NCBI RefSeq assembly: GCF_023022985.1
Contig: NZ_CP095461.1
Span: 3,038,001-3,102,000, forward strand
Length of the DNA stretch: 64,000 bases
Origin: Arthrobacter gengyunqii
GTDB taxonomy: Bacteria > Actinomycetota > Actinomycetes > Actinomycetales > Micrococcaceae
Reading direction: 5' to 3'
The position numbers and the translations under genes were made by a program. Of the stretch, positions 61,365 to 64,000 are shown piece by piece; within the stretch, counting starts at the first letter, position 1; each line of letters opens with the position of its first letter. The notes below the pieces were generated by a model. The model worked only from the letters and a program-made list of their open reading frames with translations, was not told the DNA's origin and ran no database searches.

Positions 61365-62435
61365 CTACTTCAGCTCCGGATTCTCTTCGTAGACCTCCGC
61401 CAGGAGACTCATGTCGAAGACATCCTCTGCGGCGAGGTCATAACCGGCCAGCTTCAGGATCGAGAGGTTCTCTTCGATCAGGGAGTCAGAGATGGTGAAG
61501 AGGCCATTGGCTTCGGTCTCCTCGGTAACCACCAGCTTGGTGTTCTGCTCTTCCGCCTGCATCTTTTCCTTGGCCATGTCCAGGTTCAGGTCCGCGCCGT
61601 AGACCTCGACAGCCAGGCGGGCCGATTCCTCAGCGTCGCCGACTGCGTCCTTCCATCCGCGCAGGGTGGCACGCAGGAAGCTCTTGAGCTCCTCACGCCG
61701 GGTCGCGATGCTCTCGTCCGTGGTAACAAAGCTCTCCGCGACAAAAGGCAGTCCGTTGTCTGCGAAAGGCAGCACTGCAGTTGCGTGGCCGGCCAGTTCC
61801 AGGGTCAGCACCTCATTGGTCAGGTAGCCGAAGAAACCGTCTACGTCGCCGTTGACGAGGGGCTGGGGATCGTACTGGACCGGCACTTTCTCGACCGCTC
61901 CGGCATCGATGCCGTTGATTTCCAGCAGGGCGTCAAAGAGGGTCTCATTAACCCCCGCCTGCACACCGATCCGCTGGCCTTCCAGGTCTTCGGGGGCGGT
62001 GATCGGGTTGCCGTCGAGAGAGATGATTACAAACGGATTCTTCTGGTAGGTGGTGCCGATGATTTTCAGCGGCGCGTCCTCCTCCACGATGACCGGGGCC
62101 ACGCCCATGGGGCTTGACGTACCCACCAGCGCCCCGCCGGAAAGAAGCATGGTTTCCGTGGACGTTCCCCCGGGTCCGCCGGCGATCAGGTTCAGCTCGC
62201 TGAAGCCCTCCTCGGTGTAGTAGCCGTTTGCGTCGGCGAAATACTCCCCGGCGAACTCCGCATTCTTGATCCAGGAAAGATTCACGTCCAGGGTGCCGTA
62301 CTCAGCGTCACCGGTGCCCGCTTCGGCCTCGGAACCCGCGCAGGCGGTGACCAGGAGCAGGCTGGATGCGGTCATCGCGGCGGCGAGGAACCGGGCTGTG
62401 GTGCGTCGTCGTGTCCGCGGGGAGATGAGGCTCAT
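61365..62435 (-). CDS. ABC transporter substrate-binding lipoprotein (NMT1/THI5-like)
   Basis: 356 aa. Lipobox LLVTAC (Cys32) after an Arg-rich signal; the mature domain starts TLDVNLSWIKNAEFAGEYFADANGYYTEEGF, typical of NMT1/THI5-like periplasmic proteins binding pyrimidine (HMP/FAMP), sulfonates or nitrate. No TPP riboswitch upstream, so a thiamine link is not supported. First gene of a four-gene importer. Confidence 0.88.
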   Translation of the reverse strand: MSLISPRTRRRTTARFLAAAMTASSLLLVTACAGSEAEAGTGDAEYGTLDVNLSWIKNAEFAGEYFADANGYYTEEGFSELNLIAGGPGGTSTETMLLSGGALVGTSSPMGVAPVIVEEDAPLKIIGTTYQKNPFVIISLDGNPITAPEDLEGQRIGVQAGVNETLFDALLEINGIDAGAVEKVPVQYDPQPLVNGDVDGFFGYLTNEVLTLELAGHATAVLPFADNGLPFVAESFVTTDESIATRREELKSFLRATLRGWKDAVGDAEESARLAVEVYGADLNLDMAKEKMQAEEQNTKLVVTEETEANGLFTISDSLIEENLSILKLAGYDLAAEDVFDMSLLAEVYEENPELK

Positions 62436-62552
62436 TGGTATCAGGCTTTCCGTAGGCGAATAAGTCCTGAGCCTAGGAACGGATTGTTACTTCCGGCGCC
62501 CCTGGGCGTTACATCGCGGTAAACGCACGGACCCTCCCCTGCCCGGCATAAC

Positions 62553-62590
62553 AAAGTCCGGCCGGCGCCCTGAGGCACCGGCCGGACTTT
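62553..62590 (-). terminator. Terminator of the TerC gene
   Basis: 13-bp perfect stem AAAGTCCGGCCGG (62553-62565 / 62578-62590) with A/T ends, 14 bp after the terC stop; separates it from the ABC operon. Confidence 0.85.
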
Positions 62591-62604
62591 ATCCTGCTGC
62601 GCGG

Positions 62605-63792
62605 TTACTTGCTGATGTATTTGGAGTGCGCTTCGTGCGCCCGGGCAACCTCGGCCCGGATGTCCTCGATGTCCTTGACCTTGTCACGGTACTTGCGGTC
62701 CATCTGGGAGATCTGCTGTTCCTCCTCGCAGAGGGCGGTGTAGATCCGCTCCCGTTCGCCTTCATCCGAGGTGTAGGACAGGTCCAGGTAGGCGTTCGCG
62801 TGGCGGCGGGCGTTGTTGACGGCCGTTTGCGCCTTGCCTGCCGGGCTGACCAGCGAGGCGACGATTGTGACCGCCAGGACCCCGATGATCACACCCAGGG
62901 ACAGGCCGGTGCCGATCTCGACAACCTGCACGTGCTCACCGTTGTTGATGAACCACAGCGTGTTTTCATGCAGCGCGTGCAGCACAAGCTTCACGCCAAT
63001 GAAGGCGAGGATGGCGGCCAGGCCGTAGGAGAGGTAGATCAGGCGGTCCAGCAGTCCGTCGATCAGGAAGTAGAGCTGGCGCAGGCCCATGAGCGAGAAT
63101 GCCGTGGCGGTGAAGACAATGAAGGTGCTCTGGGTCAGGCCGAAGATTGCCGGGATGGAGTCCAGGGCGAAGAGGATGTCGGTTCCGCCGATGGCCACCA
63201 TGACCAGCAGCATGGGGGTGAGGACCTTCTTGCCGTTTTCCACCGTGAGCAGCTTGTCGCCGTCGTAATGGTCGGTGGTGGGCAGCACCCGCTTGGCAAT
63301 GCGGATGATGAAGTTGTTTGCCTCGTCCTTCTCACTGTTCTCGGGCTTGAGCAGGTTGCCCGCCGTGATCAGGAGGATCAGGCCGAAGAGGTAGAAGATC
63401 CAGGAGAAGGAGTTGATGAGCGCGGCGCCCAGGAAAATGAACCCGGTGCGGGCAATCAGGGCAAAGACGATGCCGAAGAGCAGGACTTTCTGCTGGTCCT
63501 CCCTGGGCACCCGGAAGCTGGCCATGATGATCAGGAAGACAAACAGGTTGTCCACTGAGAGGGCCTTCTCAGTGATGTAGCCGGCGAAGTACTCGCTGCC
63601 GGCGGTGGCTCCGCCGAAGACCAGGACAAGGACGCCGAAAACGAGCGCCAGGCCTACGTAGATCGAAGACCAAACAGCGGCTTCTTTCAGCGTGGGGATA
63701 TGCGCCTTGCGGATGTGGAAGAAGTAGTCGAAGGCCAGCAGGCCAAGAATGACGGCAATCGTCACTCCCCAGATCAGGGGGGAAACAGTCAT
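62605..63792 (-). CDS. TerC family membrane protein (Alx-like, putative Mn2+ exporter)
   Basis: 395 aa, about nine helices. Characteristic YITEKALSVDNLFVFLIIMASFRVP and GGTDILFALDSIPAIFGLTQSTFIVFTATAFSLMGLRQLYFL with buried acidic residues. TerC/Alx/MeeF proteins export manganese. A C-terminal cytosolic tail (about 70 aa, charged, helical) follows. ATG at 63792. Controlled by the upstream yybP-ykoY riboswitch, which fits manganese. Confidence 0.92.
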   Translation of the reverse strand: MTVSPLIWGVTIAVILGLLAFDYFFHIRKAHIPTLKEAAVWSSIYVGLALVFGVLVLVFGGATAGSEYFAGYITEKALSVDNLFVFLIIMASFRVPREDQQKVLLFGIVFALIARTGFIFLGAALINSFSWIFYLFGLILLITAGNLLKPENSEKDEANNFIIRIAKRVLPTTDHYDGDKLLTVENGKKVLTPMLLVMVAIGGTDILFALDSIPAIFGLTQSTFIVFTATAFSLMGLRQLYFLIDGLLDRLIYLSYGLAAILAFIGVKLVLHALHENTLWFINNGEHVQVVEIGTGLSLGVIIGVLAVTIVASLVSPAGKAQTAVNNARRHANAYLDLSYTSDEGERERIYTALCEEEQQISQMDRKYRDKVKDIEDIRAEVARAHEAHSKYISK

Positions 63793-63803
63793 GGAAGTCC
63801 GCT

Positions 63804-63931
63804 TTCGTAGGGTCGTCAAAGAACCATAGGTCTCTCCGGCGCCCCTGTGAATGGGTGCCCGCTGCATCCGGCTGGGGCGTCGGTGCCCAACGTGTTGACG
63901 GATAACGGCGAGGTGGATACTCCCCTACGAA
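63804..63931 (-). promoter_or_regulatory. yybP-ykoY (manganese) riboswitch
   Basis: Upstream of terC on the minus strand. P1 is a perfect 9-bp helix (TTCGTAGGG at 63923-63931 with CCCTACGAA at 63804-63812). Inside are the conserved GGGGAGTA after P1, GTCAACA, and GAGAGACC near the 3' side. The motif is known to bind Mn2+ and control TerC/Alx and MntP genes. Not folded by program. Confidence 0.82.
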
Positions 63932-63937
63932 GGGTTC

Positions 63938-63943
63938 AGTCTA
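63938..63943 (-). promoter_or_regulatory. Putative -10 box of the riboswitch-terC transcript (TAGACT)
   Basis: TAGACT on the minus strand, 6-7 nt upstream of the 5' side of the riboswitch P1 helix, so the transcript would begin with the aptamer. Confidence 0.5.
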
Positions 63944-64000
63944 ACGGGTCCGGACCGGTTGCTGCCACCTGGCCTTTGGACGTGTCGCCAAGAAGGGGCA
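63944..64000. other. Window edge, no supported feature
   Basis: Fifty-seven bases beyond the terC promoter; could hold part of an adjoining gene, but no frame can be judged. Confidence 0.3.

Noticed and set aside
62436..62552. TPP riboswitch upstream of the NMT1/THI5-like gene
   Set aside because: Searched by eye for the CTGAGA and GATCTGG-type conserved segments; neither is present.
1..64000. CRISPR array or rRNA operon
   Set aside because: No regularly spaced repeats with unique spacers and no rRNA signature seen in any part of the window.

Overview
The window is 64 kb of high-GC actinobacterial chromosome, most like the Micrococcaceae (Arthrobacter and relatives). Support comes from a mycothiol synthase next to a GlnR regulator, FAS-II type HadA/HadB dehydratases beside murB, a C50 carotenoid operon (crtE-crtB-crtI-crtYe-crtYf-crtEb), a deviant-Walker MinD-like ATPase, frequent GTG/TTG starts, and many start codons with a TANNNT -10 box only 6-7 nt upstream (leaderless mRNAs). 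No rRNA, CRISPR array or IS element was seen. There are three tRNAs (Met-CAT, Thr-GGT, Tyr-GTA).

Layout. 1-14.7 kb: end of a PspC-like protein, pfkA, a GNAT protein, ygfZ, a nitrobindin-like protein, glnR-mshD, ppk with a coupled Nudix/phosphatase gene, an iron-box ferritin, thyA-folA and a gammaproteobacterial-type asd. 14.7-20.4 kb: murB with two hotdog dehydratases, a DUF2797 protein, a DJ-1/PfpI protein, the MinD-like ATPase and two tRNAs. 20.5-38.3 kb: a kinase-GAF protein, a DEAD-box helicase, MOSC and GT87 proteins, an amidohydrolase, cystathionine gamma-synthase and beta-synthase, an AlkA-type glycosylase, an acyl-CoA ligase, an ammonium transporter with a C-terminal P-II-like domain, a formaldehyde dehydrogenase, thioredoxin and tRNA-Tyr.

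38.3-43.83 kb holds the most unusual region. A roughly 5-kb integrative element sits in the 3' end of the yajQ-family gene. It is bounded by a perfect 20-bp direct repeat that restores the yajQ stop codon. It has a tyrosine integrase, and AGTCCGCA repeats with an 11-bp period near both ends look like integrase arm sites. Cargo: a tightly packed minus-strand set (unknown 312-aa protein, HigB/RelE-like protein, HigA-like HTH protein, small SecB-like protein), which resembles a toxin-antitoxin-chaperone (TAC) module, and a DUF3800 protein between near-identical repeats. It is plausibly an uncharacterised phage-defence island.

43.9-64 kb: a histidine phosphatase, HtpX, an MFS exporter, an MBL hydrolase, two alpha/beta hydrolases, a fur-katA oxidative-stress pair behind a 25-bp perfect palindrome, and an intergenic 44-bp near-palindrome. 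These are followed by the fully overlapping carotenoid operon diverging from idi, a GT2 enzyme (possible carotenoid glycosyltransferase), a YjdF/DUF2238 membrane protein, a four-gene NMT1/THI5-type ABC importer, and a TerC-family protein under a yybP-ykoY (Mn2+) riboswitch.

How the genes work together: crtE to crtEb plus idi make decaprenoxanthin-like C50 pigment. metB-cbs handle homocysteine and cysteine, which feed mycothiol (mshD). The iron (IdeR-type box and ferritin), peroxide (Fur and KatA) and manganese (riboswitch and TerC) circuits form a metal/oxidative-stress theme. GlnR and the Amt-PII fusion form a nitrogen theme. All functional names are read from sequence by eye; no searches were run.
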